Shown in pieces: positions 26,107 through 34,978 of a stretch of DNA of 64,000 nucleotides (the stretch's first letter is position 1; every line of letters starts with the position of its first letter). The DNA comes from Streptomyces celluloflavus (GTDB lineage Bacteria > Actinomycetota > Actinomycetes > Streptomycetales > Streptomycetaceae), in assembly GCA_000720995.1 (NCBI GenBank), contig JOEL01000011.1, positions 62,001-126,000 of the forward strand, written 5' to 3'. The notes beneath the pieces were generated by a model. The model made no database searches. It was not told the DNA's origin and was given only the letters and a program-made list of their open reading frames with translations. Both the position numbers and the translations under genes were made by a program.

Positions 26107-27765
26107 ATGTCGTTCCCCCTGCTGACGGTGACCGCCGCGGTGCCGGCGGTCGGCGCGATCGCCACCGCCGCGCTGCCCGCCGCCCGGCGTACCGCGGCCA
26201 AATGGCTCGCGCTGCTCTTCTCGCTGGCCACCCTCGCGCTGGCCCTGCTGATCGCGTTCCGCTTCCGGCCCGGCGCCACGGGCCCCTACCAGCTCACCGA
26301 ATCGCACACCTGGATCCCGGACTTCGGGGTCCGCTACGAACTCGGCGTGGACGGTATCGCGGTCGCCCTGATCGCGCTGACCGCCCTGCTGATCCCGTTC
26401 GTCATCCTGGCGGGCTGGCATGACGCCGATGTCCTGGAGGACACCAGGCCCAACCGCCGCTGGCGGCCCACCCAGGGCTTCTTCGCGCTGATCCTGGCCG
26501 TCGAGGCGATGGTGGTGATCTCCTTCGAGGCCACCGACGTCTTCCTCTTCTACCTCTTCTTCGAAGCCATGCTGATCCCGATGTACTTCCTCATCGGCGG
26601 CTTCGGGGACCGGGCCGGCGGGCACGGCGAGGAGGAGGCCGCCGCCCAGCGCTCGCGCGCCGCGGTGAAGTTCCTGCTCTACAACCTCGCGGGCGGCCTG
26701 ATCATGCTGGCCGCGGTGATCGGGCTGTACGCCGTCACCGCCGACCAGCTCGGTACGGGCACCTTCTCGCTGCAGCAGATCGTCGAGGCGCGGGCGGCCG
26801 GCAAGCTGGACATCGCCACCGGCACCGAGCGGCTGCTCTTCCTCGGCTTCTTCTTCGCCTTCGCGGTGAAGGCGCCGCTGTGGCCGCTGCACACCTGGCT
26901 GCCCGGCGCCATGGGCGAATCGACCGCCCCGGTCGCCGTACTGATCACCGCGGTCGTCGACAAGGTCGGCACGTTCGCGATGCTCCGCTTCTGCCTCCAG
27001 CTCTTCCCGCAGGCCAGCAGCTGGGCCACCCCGGTCATCCTGGTGCTCGCGCTGATCAGCGTGCTCTACGGCGCGCTGCTCGCGGTCGCCCAGCGGGACA
27101 TCAAGCGGCTGATCGCCTACGCCTCGATCTCGCACTTCGGGTTCATCGTGCTGGGCATCTTCGCGATGACGTCCCAGGGCCAGAGCGGTGCGACGCTCTA
27201 CATGGTCAACCACGGCATCTCCACCGCCGCGCTGATGCTGGTCGCGGGCTTCCTGATCAGCCGCCGCGGTTCGCGTCTGATCGCGGACTACGGCGGGGTC
27301 CAGAAGGTCGCGCCGATCCTCGCCGGCACGTTCCTCGTCGGCGGTCTCGCGACGCTGTCGCTGCCCGGCCTGGCACCGTTCGTCAGCGAATTCCTGGTCC
27401 TGGTCGGCACGTTCAGCCGCTATCCGGCGATCGGGGTCATCGCCACCGTCGCCATCGTCCTCGCCGCGCTCTACGTCCTCGTCCTCTACCAGCGGACGAT
27501 GACCGGACCGGTGCGGGACGAGGTGCGCGCCATGCCCGATCTGCGGGTGCGGGAGCTGGTGGTGGTCGCGCCGCTGATCGCGCTGCTGATCTTCCTCGGG
27601 GTGTACCCCAAACCGCTCACCGACCTCGTCAACCCGGCGGTCGGCCACACCCTGTCCGTCGTGGACAAGAAGGACCCCCAACCCGCTGTGCAGGTGGACG
27701 CCGTGCCCGGTGGCGACCGGCGCGGCCCCGCCGTGCGTGATCAAGACGTGGAGGCCGCGAAGTGA
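26107..27765 (+). CDS. nuoM: NADH-quinone oxidoreductase subunit M
   Basis: 552-residue antiporter-like proton-pumping subunit. Key segments: FYLFFEAMLIPMYFLIGGF with the conserved glutamate, and FAVKAPLWPLHTWLPGAMGE with the conserved lysine, then RDIKRLIAYASISHFGFIV. It sits between NuoL and NuoN in the membrane arm. ATG at 26107, three bases after the nuoL stop; it overlaps nuoN by 4 bases. Confidence 0.96.
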   Translation: MSFPLLTVTAAVPAVGAIATAALPAARRTAAKWLALLFSLATLALALLIAFRFRPGATGPYQLTESHTWIPDFGVRYELGVDGIAVALIALTALLIPFVILAGWHDADVLEDTRPNRRWRPTQGFFALILAVEAMVVISFEATDVFLFYLFFEAMLIPMYFLIGGFGDRAGGHGEEEAAAQRSRAAVKFLLYNLAGGLIMLAAVIGLYAVTADQLGTGTFSLQQIVEARAAGKLDIATGTERLLFLGFFFAFAVKAPLWPLHTWLPGAMGESTAPVAVLITAVVDKVGTFAMLRFCLQLFPQASSWATPVILVLALISVLYGALLAVAQRDIKRLIAYASISHFGFIVLGIFAMTSQGQSGATLYMVNHGISTAALMLVAGFLISRRGSRLIADYGGVQKVAPILAGTFLVGGLATLSLPGLAPFVSEFLVLVGTFSRYPAIGVIATVAIVLAALYVLVLYQRTMTGPVRDEVRAMPDLRVRELVVVAPLIALLIFLGVYPKPLTDLVNPAVGHTLSVVDKKDPQPAVQVDAVPGGDRRGPAVRDQDVEAAK

Positions 27766-29414
27766 GTTCCGTGGCGAGTGTCCACAGCCTGTGGACAGTG
27801 GCGGCCGATATGCCGGGCAGGATCCCGGCCCCGCACATCGAGTACGCCCAGCTGGCGCCGACCCTGATTGTCCTCGGTGCCGCGGTGGTCGGCGTCCTGA
27901 TCGAGGCGTTCCTGCCGCGCCGCAGCCGCTACTACGCCCAGCTGTTGCTGTCCGTGGTGGCGCTGGCCGCCGCGTTCGCCGCGGTGATCGGCCTGGCGGC
28001 CGGCGGCTTCGGCTCGGCCAAGGCGCATATCGCGGCGATGGGCGCCATCGCCGTCGACGGCCCCGCCCTGTTCCTGCAGGGCACGATCCTGCTGGTGTCG
28101 CTGATCGCCGTCTTCACCTTCGCCGAGCGGCGCCTCGACCCGGCGGCGCACGGCAACCGCGTGGACTCCTTCGCCGCGCAGGCCGCCGCCGTCCCCGGCG
28201 GCAAGGCCGAACAGGCCGCGGTCAAGGCCGGGTTCACCACCACCGAGGTCTTCCCGATCGTGCTCTTCGCGATCGGCGGCATGCTGGTCTTCCCGGCCGC
28301 CAACGACCTGCTGACCCTCTTCATCGCGCTGGAGGTCTTCTCCCTCCCGCTGTACATCCTGTGCGCGCTGGCCCGCCGCCAGCGCCTGCTGTCGCAGGAG
28401 TCCGCGGTGAAGTACTTCCTGCTCGGCGCGTTCTCCTCGGCCTTCCTCCTGTTCGGCGTGGCCCTCCTGTACGGCTACGCCGGCACGGTGACGTACTCCG
28501 GGATCGCCGAGGTCATCTCGGACGGCGCCAAGCAGATCGACCCGGCGCTGGCCGGCACCATGGGCAATGACGTCCTGCTGCTGATCGGTTCCGCGCTGGT
28601 CGTGATGGGGCTGCTGTTCAAGGTCGGCGCGGTCCCGTTCCACATGTGGACGCCGGACGTCTACCAGGGCGCCCCCACCCCCGTCACGGGCTTCATGGCG
28701 GCGGCCACCAAGGTCGCGGCGTTCGGCGCGCTGCTGCGCCTGCTCTATGTCGTGCTCCCGGGCCTGCGCTGGGACTGGCGGCCGGTGATGTGGGGCGTCG
28801 CGATCCTCACGATGCTGGGCGGTGCGATCGTCGCCATCACCCAGACGGACATCAAGCGGATGCTGGCCTACTCCTCCATCGCGCACGCCGGGTTCATCCT
28901 CGCCGGTGTCATCGCCACCAGCGAGAACGGCATCTCCTCGGTGCTCTTCTACCTCGGTGCGTACTCCTTTGTGACGCTCGGCGCGTTCGCCGTCGTCACG
29001 CTGGTACGCGATGCGGGCGGCGAGGCCACCCAGCTGTCCAAGTGGGCCGGGCTGGGCCGCCGTTCACCCCTGGTGGCCGCGGTGTTCGCGATCTTCCTGC
29101 TGGCCTTCGCGGGCATTCCGCTCACCTCCGGCTTCACCGGAAAGTTCGCCGTCTTCAAGGCGGCGGCGGAGAGCGGCGCCGGATGGCTGGTCGTGGTCGG
29201 TGTGCTCTCGTCGGCGATCGCCGCGTTCTTCTACATCCGGGTGATCGTGCTGATGTTCTTCAACGAGCCGAAGGCGGAGGGCCCGACCGTCGCGGTGCCC
29301 AGCCCGCTGACGACGACGGCCATCGCGTTCGGCGTCGTGGTCACCCTGGTGCTCGGCCTGGCGCCGCAGTACTTCCTCCACCTGGCCGGGCAGGCGAGCG
29401 TCTTCATCCGCTGA
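27762..29414 (+). CDS. nuoN: NADH-quinone oxidoreductase subunit N
   Basis: 550-residue antiporter-like subunit closest to NuoK. Key segments: LLTLFIALEVFSLPLYIL with the conserved glutamate, FKVGAVPFHMWTPDVYQG with the conserved lysine, and TDIKRMLAYSSIAHAGFIL. The GTG start overlaps nuoM. The first codons contain a 19-bp inverted repeat (TGTCCACAG-C-CTGTGGACA, 27779-27797) that looks like back-to-back DnaA-box-like sequences. Terminators follow the stop. Confidence 0.96.
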   Translation: MSSVASVHSLWTVAADMPGRIPAPHIEYAQLAPTLIVLGAAVVGVLIEAFLPRRSRYYAQLLLSVVALAAAFAAVIGLAAGGFGSAKAHIAAMGAIAVDGPALFLQGTILLVSLIAVFTFAERRLDPAAHGNRVDSFAAQAAAVPGGKAEQAAVKAGFTTTEVFPIVLFAIGGMLVFPAANDLLTLFIALEVFSLPLYILCALARRQRLLSQESAVKYFLLGAFSSAFLLFGVALLYGYAGTVTYSGIAEVISDGAKQIDPALAGTMGNDVLLLIGSALVVMGLLFKVGAVPFHMWTPDVYQGAPTPVTGFMAAATKVAAFGALLRLLYVVLPGLRWDWRPVMWGVAILTMLGGAIVAITQTDIKRMLAYSSIAHAGFILAGVIATSENGISSVLFYLGAYSFVTLGAFAVVTLVRDAGGEATQLSKWAGLGRRSPLVAAVFAIFLLAFAGIPLTSGFTGKFAVFKAAAESGAGWLVVVGVLSSAIAAFFYIRVIVLMFFNEPKAEGPTVAVPSPLTTTAIAFGVVVTLVLGLAPQYFLHLAGQASVFIR

Positions 29415-29426
29415 CCTGCTGATCCG

Positions 29427-29517
29427 CCCCTCCACGGAGGGGACGCGCCGCCGTACGGGGGCGCGCCGACGGCCGCCGTTCCGGTCCCCGCAAGGGGCTC
29501 GGGGCGGCGGCCGTCGG
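29427..29517 (+). terminator. Two hairpins ending the nuo operon
   Basis: CCCCTCC (29427-29433) pairs with GGAGGGG (29436-29442). Further on, CCGACGGCCGCCG (29466-29478) pairs perfectly with CGGCGGCCGTCGG (29505-29517), and its loop holds a smaller CCCC/GGGG hairpin. They follow nuoN and precede the 3' end of the opposite-strand lipoprotein gene, so they could serve both. Confidence 0.75.
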
Positions 29518-29548
29518 TGTGTGCGGCCGGTGCGGGACGGGCGGCGGG

Positions 29549-30031
29549 TCAGCCGCCGTCGGGCACGCCGCTGGGCAGCCTGGGCAGGTCCGGCATCCGC
29601 ACACTGCCGTCGGTGGACTTGGTGTACTTCTCGGCGGGGCCGCTCTGCCAGCTGACGCTCAGACTCCTGCCGTCGGCGGCGGGCCGGAGCGTGCCGCGGG
29701 TGCGGGTGGCGTCCCCGTCGGTGCACTTGAGGACGGCGCTGGTCACCCCGGCCGGCTCCTGGACCGTGCCGAGACAGGCCGTCTTCTGTCCGTCGCTCAG
29801 CGCGACGGTGCCGTGGGTGATGGCCAGAATCAGCTTGCCGTGGGCGGACTTCGCCTCCCAGGCGCCCTCGATCGCCGAACCGCCCGCCGGTGTGCCGGTG
29901 CCCCGGTCCGGGGGCGCGCTCTCCGGCCGCGGCCCGCCGTCCTTGCCGTCCCCGGTGTCGCCGCTGCCGCAGCCGCCGAGCAGTATCGCGGCGAGGGCGG
30001 CCGTCCCGACGGCCTGTGCTGCCTTGCGCAC
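29549..30031 (-). CDS. Putative lipoprotein
   Basis: 160 residues. Signal sequence MRKAAQAVGTAALAAILLGG with the lipobox LLGGC (Cys at about residue 21) predicts anchoring on the outer membrane face. The mature part begins with a Gly/Pro-rich linker and continues into a small beta-rich domain (IEGAWEAKSAHGKLILAI ... VALSDGQKTACLG). Cys pairs may form a disulfide. The GTG at 30031 has GGAGGA seven bases upstream. Function unknown. Confidence 0.82.
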   Translation of the reverse strand: MRKAAQAVGTAALAAILLGGCGSGDTGDGKDGGPRPESAPPDRGTGTPAGGSAIEGAWEAKSAHGKLILAITHGTVALSDGQKTACLGTVQEPAGVTSAVLKCTDGDATRTRGTLRPAADGRSLSVSWQSGPAEKYTKSTDGSVRMPDLPRLPSGVPDGG

Positions 30032-30197
30032 GTACGTCTCCTCCGTTGGGGGACAGGGAGACGTGAGGCTAGCAGCCGGGCGGGCGGGACCCGGCGGCCG
30101 TACGGAGGGAGTCGGTGTGCATCGGAGACCCGTAACAGACCGTCGGGATAAGGGAATTGGGGGGCGGCAGCCCCGGCGCACCCCCTGCGCCGGGCCC

Positions 30198-30848
30198 CTA
30201 CGGGGCCGCCGCGTTCCTGTCCTGCTGGATGGCCTGGCGTACCGCGTGGGCCGTCCACTCCTCCTTGGCCAGGCGCCGGAGCTCGCGGCGCAGGGGGCGC
30301 AAGGCGCCGCCGGGCAGGAGCTTGGCGTCCAGACCGGTCGCCGAGGCGAGGGCGCCCAGCAGGCGGCTGCGCGGGTCGGGGAAGTGGGCGTCGGCGGCGG
30401 CCTTGAAGCGGGACCGGGCCGGCCCGGTGAGGTCCACCCGGCCGACCGGGAAACGGGCGTACGGGAAGAGGCCCAGGGCACGGCCGGTCCGCCGGCGTAC
30501 CGCGCCGCGCTCCGCCAGGCGGTCCAGGCAGAGTTCCTGGACGGTGCGGCCGGCGCCGTGCACCCAGCGTCGTGCCCGGATGCCCCGGCCGCCCTTGGCC
30601 GGGCCGGGCAGCGTGGCCAAGGCGCCGTCCAGCACCGGATCGTGCAGCGGCAGCGGACTGGCCACCGTGAACCGGCCGCCGCCCTCGGGGGTGATCCGCC
30701 CGGCCGCCGCCAGATCGGCCAGCGCCGCGCCGGCCAGGCCGTACCGCAGCGAGGTGCGGCTGACGACGGGCCGGCCGCGGCCGGGATCGAGGGCGAGCAG
30801 CAGGAGTTCCTCGGGCAGGGTGAGCGAGGGCGGCGGCGCGGGGGTCAT
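30198..30848 (-). CDS. GPP34 (GOLPH3/VPS74-like) family protein
   Basis: 216 residues. The family start LTLPEELLLLALDP and the segment LRYGLAGAALADLAAAGRI are visible, with helical repeats ALGLFPYARFPV and LRRLAKEEWTAHAV near the end. Eukaryotic relatives bind phosphoinositides; Streptomyces has many GPP34 paralogues whose function is not established. The ATG at 30848 overlaps the fumarylacetoacetase stop by 4 bases (ATGA), so the two genes are coupled, although no metabolic link is known. Confidence 0.88.
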   Translation of the reverse strand: MTPAPPPSLTLPEELLLLALDPGRGRPVVSRTSLRYGLAGAALADLAAAGRITPEGGGRFTVASPLPLHDPVLDGALATLPGPAKGGRGIRARRWVHGAGRTVQELCLDRLAERGAVRRRTGRALGLFPYARFPVGRVDLTGPARSRFKAAADAHFPDPRSRLLGALASATGLDAKLLPGGALRPLRRELRRLAKEEWTAHAVRQAIQQDRNAAAP

Positions 30849-32110
30849 GCCTGGTCGCCGCCCAGGGCGGGTGCGGGCAGCACCCGGCCGGTGACCTCGC
30901 CCAGGCCGATGCGGGCGCCGTCAGGGCCCGGCGCCCAGGCGGTCAGGGTGACCTCGTCGCCGTCCTGGAGGAAGGGGCCCTGGCCCTTGGTGAGTTCCAG
31001 CAGGCAGCCGAGCTGGTCCGGTTCGGGCCCGGAGACGGTGCCGGAGGCGAAGAGATCGCCGGTGCGCAGCGAGGCGCCGTTGACCGTCATATGGGCGAGC
31101 TGCTGGGCGGCCGTCCAGTACATCGAGGCGAACGGCGGCCGGGAGACCGTCTCGCCGTTGACGGTGACCTCGATGCGCAGGTCGATACCGCCCGGCTCGG
31201 CGGCCGCGTCGTCGAGGTAGGGCAGCAGCGGGAAGTCCCGGGCGGGCGGCTGCGTACGGGCCTCGTCGAAGGCGTCGAGCGGGGTGATCCAGGCGGAGAC
31301 GGAGGTCGCGAACGACTTGCCGAGGAAGGGGCCGAGCGGTACGTACTCCCACGCCTGGATGTCGCGCGCGGACCAGTCGTTGAGCAGGCAGACGCCGAAG
31401 ACGTGGTCGCGGAAGGCGTCCAGGGCGACCGGTTCGTGGTGGTTGGAGGGCGCGCCGACGACGAAGCCGACCTCGGCCTCGATGTCCAGCCGGGTGGACG
31501 GGCCGAAGAGCGGCGTGGCGTCGTCCCCGCCCTTGCGCTGGCCGTTGGGGCGTACCACCGGGGTGCCGGTGACGACGATGGTGCCCGCCCGGCCGTGGTA
31601 ACCGATCGGCAAATGCTTCCAGTTGGCGGGGAGGGCGCTGCCGTTGGGGCGGAAGATGCGGCCGACGTTGGTGGCGTGGTGCTCGCTGGCGTAGAAGTCG
31701 ACGTAGTCGGCGACCTCGAAGGGGAGGTGCAGGGTGACGTCGGCCAGCGGGTGGCACAGCGGCGTCAGGGCGGTGCGGTGCGCGGGCTCGGTGACGGCGG
31801 CGCGGACGGCCGCCCGGACCTCCCGCCAGACCGTGCGGCCGGCGGCCAGCAGCGGGTTGAGCGTCGGCGCGGCGAGCAGATCGGCGTGCGGCGGCCGGAC
31901 GGCGGCGGGCAGGTCGCTCAGATCGAGGACGTGGTCGCCGTAGCGGACGCCGATCCGGCGCCGGGTGGGCGCGTCCGGCGTGCTGAAGACGCCGTAGGGG
32001 AGGGTGTGCGGGCCGAAGGGATCGCCCTCCGCCAGGTCGAACGGGCCCTGCGCCGGGCTCTTTTCCGGGCTCTGCTCGGGGCTCGGTTCCGGGCTCTGCA
32101 CGGGCGGCAT
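30845..32110 (-). CDS. fahA: Fumarylacetoacetase (tyrosine and phenylalanine degradation)
   Basis: 421 residues. Hydrolyses fumarylacetoacetate to fumarate and acetoacetate, the last step of the homogentisate pathway. Conserved features: VDFYASEHHATNVGRIFRP with the catalytic histidine, PIGYHGRAGTIVVTG, FGVCLLNDWSARDIQAWEY with the metal ligands, and PLGPFLGKSFATSVSAWITP. The ATG at 32110 has GAGGAG six to seven bases upstream. The first 25 residues are a Ser/Pro/Glu repeat (SPEPSPEQSPEKSPAQGP). No homogentisate dioxygenase lies nearby. Confidence 0.92.
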   Translation of the reverse strand: MPPVQSPEPSPEQSPEKSPAQGPFDLAEGDPFGPHTLPYGVFSTPDAPTRRRIGVRYGDHVLDLSDLPAAVRPPHADLLAAPTLNPLLAAGRTVWREVRAAVRAAVTEPAHRTALTPLCHPLADVTLHLPFEVADYVDFYASEHHATNVGRIFRPNGSALPANWKHLPIGYHGRAGTIVVTGTPVVRPNGQRKGGDDATPLFGPSTRLDIEAEVGFVVGAPSNHHEPVALDAFRDHVFGVCLLNDWSARDIQAWEYVPLGPFLGKSFATSVSAWITPLDAFDEARTQPPARDFPLLPYLDDAAAEPGGIDLRIEVTVNGETVSRPPFASMYWTAAQQLAHMTVNGASLRTGDLFASGTVSGPEPDQLGCLLELTKGQGPFLQDGDEVTLTAWAPGPDGARIGLGEVTGRVLPAPALGGDQA

Positions 32111-32409
32111 GGACAGCTCCTCGCGTTCGTCGTCTCCGGTGGACGGCCGGTGGCCGGCCGGTTGGGCCCGCGGCCGGTGGGCCGTGATCCGCGGACCGGT
32201 GGGTCCGCTGATCAGGGTACGGCGGGGCGCGGCGCGGCGGGATGGGCGGCGGGAAGGTATCCGGGCGGGGGAGGGAAACCGGACGCCGGCCGGGTGCGGC
32301 GGCCCCGGCCTTGCGGAATGTCCGGAAAAGCCTTGGCGCACCGTGCAGTCCGGGCCTAGCGTCCTTTGCGGGCGCGGCCGGGGCCGGGTGGCCGCTGTTG
32401 GGGGGACAG
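32111..32409. other. Divergent promoter region, no gene seen
   Basis: 299 bp between fumarylacetoacetase (minus) and the ATP-grasp gene (plus). The sequence has no supported small gene and no obvious palindrome. Promoters for both genes are expected here. Confidence 0.35.
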
Positions 32410-33687
32410 GTGGCGCGCAGGGGCGGACGGCCGGCGGTCGACCGGAGTGTGCCGGGGCTGATCGTGAAGATCGGCGACTACCCGCTGCACCACGGCGGGG
32501 TGGGCGCGATCCGCAGCCTGGGGCGGCTCGGGGTGCCCATGTACGCCATCACCGAGGACCGGTTCACGCCCGCCGCGGCCTCCCGCTACCTCCGCGGCCG
32601 CTTCGTCTGGCCGACCACCGGCCGCGAGGAGCCGGCCCACCTGGTGGACGGGCTGCTGCGGATCGGCCGGCGGATCGGCCGTCCGGCGGTGCTGATCCCG
32701 ACCGACGAGGAGGCGGCGGTGCTGATCGCCGAGCATGCCGCGGCCCTCACCGGACCGTTCCTGCTGCCGCGCGTGGCGGCCGGGCTGCCCCGCCGGCTGG
32801 CCAGCAAGGAGGGGCTGCACGAGCTCTGCGCCGAACACGGTGTGCCCTCACCGGCCGCCGTCTTCCCCCGCTCGTACGCGGACATCGAGGCGTACGCCGG
32901 GCGGGCGCGCTTTCCGGTGGTGGCCAAGAACCGCGAGGCGTTCCTGCGGCGCAGGTGGCCCGCGGTCGCCGGGACGACCCGGATCGGCGGACCGGCCCAG
33001 CTGCTGGACCTGGCGCGGGACTGGGGGCCGCGGCCGGGCGTGATCCTCCAGGAGTACCTGCCGCGGGAGGAGGCCGAGGACTGGATCGTGCACGCCTATT
33101 TCGACGCGGACAGCGCGGCGCTCGCCCTGTTCACCGGTGTCAAGGTGCGTTCCTGGCCGCCGCACGCCGGGATGACGGCCTGCGCGTACGTGGTGGACAA
33201 CCCCGAACTCGCCGAGCTGAGCGCCCAGTTCGCCAAGCGGATCGGGTTCAGCGGGACGGCCGACCTGGACTGGCGGTTCGACCGCCGCGACGGCCGGTAC
33301 AAACTGCTGGACTTCAATCCGCGGATGGGCGCGCAGTTCCGGCTCTTCGAGAGCGAGGCGGGGGTGGACGTCGTCCGCGCGCAGCATCTGGACCTGACCG
33401 GGCGCGCCGTCCCGGAGGGCGAACAGCGGGCCGGGCACCGCTTCGTCGTGGAGAACATCGATCTGCCCGCGCTGCTCGCCTACCGGCGCAGCGGGGGGAC
33501 GACGCCGCACGCGCCGGCGCGCGCGGCGGGCACGGAACTGGCCTGGTTCGCGGGCGACGACCCGCTGCCGTTCTTCACGATGCTCGCGCGCTGCGCCGGG
33601 CCGGGTGTCCGGCATCTGGCGCAGCTGCGGCGGACCGGCCGCCGGGCGGGCCCGGACCGCGCGGGCGGCGGTGCGGCGCAGCGCTGA
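32410..33687 (+). CDS. ATP-grasp carboligase-like protein
   Basis: 425 residues of the predicted ATP-dependent carboxylate-amine ligase type. N-terminal Rossmann-like part: IVKIGDYPLHHGGVGAIRSL and PTDEEAAVLIAEHA. ATP-grasp domain: FPVVAKNREAFLRRRW, ILQEYLPREEAEDWIVHAYF, and the metal-binding LLDFNPRMGAQFRLFESEAG. The acceptor is unknown. The GTG at 32410 follows a run of Gs. It forms an operon with a flavoprotein 24 bases downstream, so the pair probably acts on one small-molecule product. Confidence 0.85.
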   Translation: MARRGGRPAVDRSVPGLIVKIGDYPLHHGGVGAIRSLGRLGVPMYAITEDRFTPAAASRYLRGRFVWPTTGREEPAHLVDGLLRIGRRIGRPAVLIPTDEEAAVLIAEHAAALTGPFLLPRVAAGLPRRLASKEGLHELCAEHGVPSPAAVFPRSYADIEAYAGRARFPVVAKNREAFLRRRWPAVAGTTRIGGPAQLLDLARDWGPRPGVILQEYLPREEAEDWIVHAYFDADSAALALFTGVKVRSWPPHAGMTACAYVVDNPELAELSAQFAKRIGFSGTADLDWRFDRRDGRYKLLDFNPRMGAQFRLFESEAGVDVVRAQHLDLTGRAVPEGEQRAGHRFVVENIDLPALLAYRRSGGTTPHAPARAAGTELAWFAGDDPLPFFTMLARCAGPGVRHLAQLRRTGRRAGPDRAGGGAAQR

Positions 33688-33711
33688 GCCATCACTCGGG
33701 GAGGGACCGAA

Positions 33712-34941
33712 GTGAGCACTCCGACAGCACCGGTAGCAGTCATCGGGGCGGGCCCGTACGGCCTGTCGACGGCCGCGCATCTGCGGGCGCGCGGCCTGCC
33801 GGTGCGGGTCTTCGGGCGGCCGATGGTGAGCTGGCGGGAGCAGATGCCCGCGGGCATGCTGCTCAAGTCGACGCCCGCCGCCTCCAGCATCGACACCCCG
33901 CAGGCCGGGCACACCCTCGGCGACTTCTGCGCGGCGACGGGGGAGGGGCGCTATGTGTCCGACTGGGACGTCATCCCCGTCGGGACGTTCATCCGGTACG
34001 GACGGTGGGTGCAGGAGCGGCTGGTGCCGGAGCTGGAACAGGTCAGGGTGGTGTCGGTGGACCGGCGGGCCGGGGCCTTCGAGCTGAAGCTGGACAGCGG
34101 TGAGGTGGCCGCCGCGCGGGCGGTGGTCGTCGCCACCGGCCTGAGCCAGATCGCGCATCTGCCGGCCGAACTGGCCGCCGCGGTACCGGCCGGGCCGTCC
34201 GCCACGGGGCCCGTCTCGCACAGTGCGCAGCACCACGACCTGTCGGCGCTGGCCGGGCGGGACGTGGTGGTGGTCGGCGCCGGGCAGTCGGCGCTGGAGA
34301 GCGCGGTGCTGCTGGCGGAGCAGGGCGCGGCGTCCGTACGGGTGGTGGCGCGCGGGCGGGCGGCGGTGGGCTTCGGGGCGCCGCCGGACCGGCAGCCGCG
34401 GCTGCGCCCGCGCACGCCGTTCGGCAACGCCTGGTCGCTGTACGCGCTGACGTATCACGCGGGGGCCTTCCGCCAGTTGCCGGCGCCGGCCCGGCGGTTC
34501 CTGGTGCGGCGGGTGCTGGGGCCGCTGGGCGCGTGGTGGCTGCGGGACCGGTTCGTGGGCCGGGTGCGGGTCACCCAGGGGCGGCGGATCGTCCGGGCCC
34601 GGATCGTCGACGGCCGCCCGGTGCTGACGCTGCGCGGCGCGGCCGGGCACCGCTCGGCACCGTCGGCACTGTCGGAACTGGCCGCCGACCATGTGCTGGC
34701 CGCGACCGGCTACCGGATGGATCTGGCGGCGCTGGACTTCCTGGGCCAGGGGCTGCGCACCGGGATCGCGGTGGGGGCCGGCGGTCCGCTGCTGGACGCC
34801 GGCTTCGGCTCCTCCGTACCGGGCCTGTACTTCACCGGGCTGCCGGCGGCCGCCTCGTTCGGCCCGGTGATGCGCTTCGTCTGCGGCACCGCGTTCGCGT
34901 CCCCCAGGCTGGCGCACGCGGTGGCACGGGCGTACGGGTGA
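33712..34941 (+). CDS. FAD-dependent oxidoreductase (flavin monooxygenase-like)
   Basis: 409 residues. FAD motif AVIGAGPYGLSTAAHLRARG (residues 7-26), then VFGRPMVSWREQMPAGMLLK, the region seen in lysine/ornithine-type and flavin-containing monooxygenases, and a second nucleotide motif DVVVVGAGQSALESAVLLAE for NAD(P)H. GTG at 33712 with GGAGGG upstream, 24 bases after the ATP-grasp gene. Substrate unknown; the pairing suggests one biosynthetic or modification step. Confidence 0.88.
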   Translation: MSTPTAPVAVIGAGPYGLSTAAHLRARGLPVRVFGRPMVSWREQMPAGMLLKSTPAASSIDTPQAGHTLGDFCAATGEGRYVSDWDVIPVGTFIRYGRWVQERLVPELEQVRVVSVDRRAGAFELKLDSGEVAAARAVVVATGLSQIAHLPAELAAAVPAGPSATGPVSHSAQHHDLSALAGRDVVVVGAGQSALESAVLLAEQGAASVRVVARGRAAVGFGAPPDRQPRLRPRTPFGNAWSLYALTYHAGAFRQLPAPARRFLVRRVLGPLGAWWLRDRFVGRVRVTQGRRIVRARIVDGRPVLTLRGAAGHRSAPSALSELAADHVLAATGYRMDLAALDFLGQGLRTGIAVGAGGPLLDAGFGSSVPGLYFTGLPAAASFGPVMRFVCGTAFASPRLAHAVARAYG

Positions 34942-34978
34942 GCGGCGGGGCCGGTCCGGTTCGGCCCCGCCGCCGCGC

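Noticed and set aside
24139-27744. Antisense open frame of about 1200 codons over nuoL and nuoM
   Set aside because: Typical antisense shadow of GC-rich membrane genes, rich in His/Asp/Arg/Gln; no start context and no domain.
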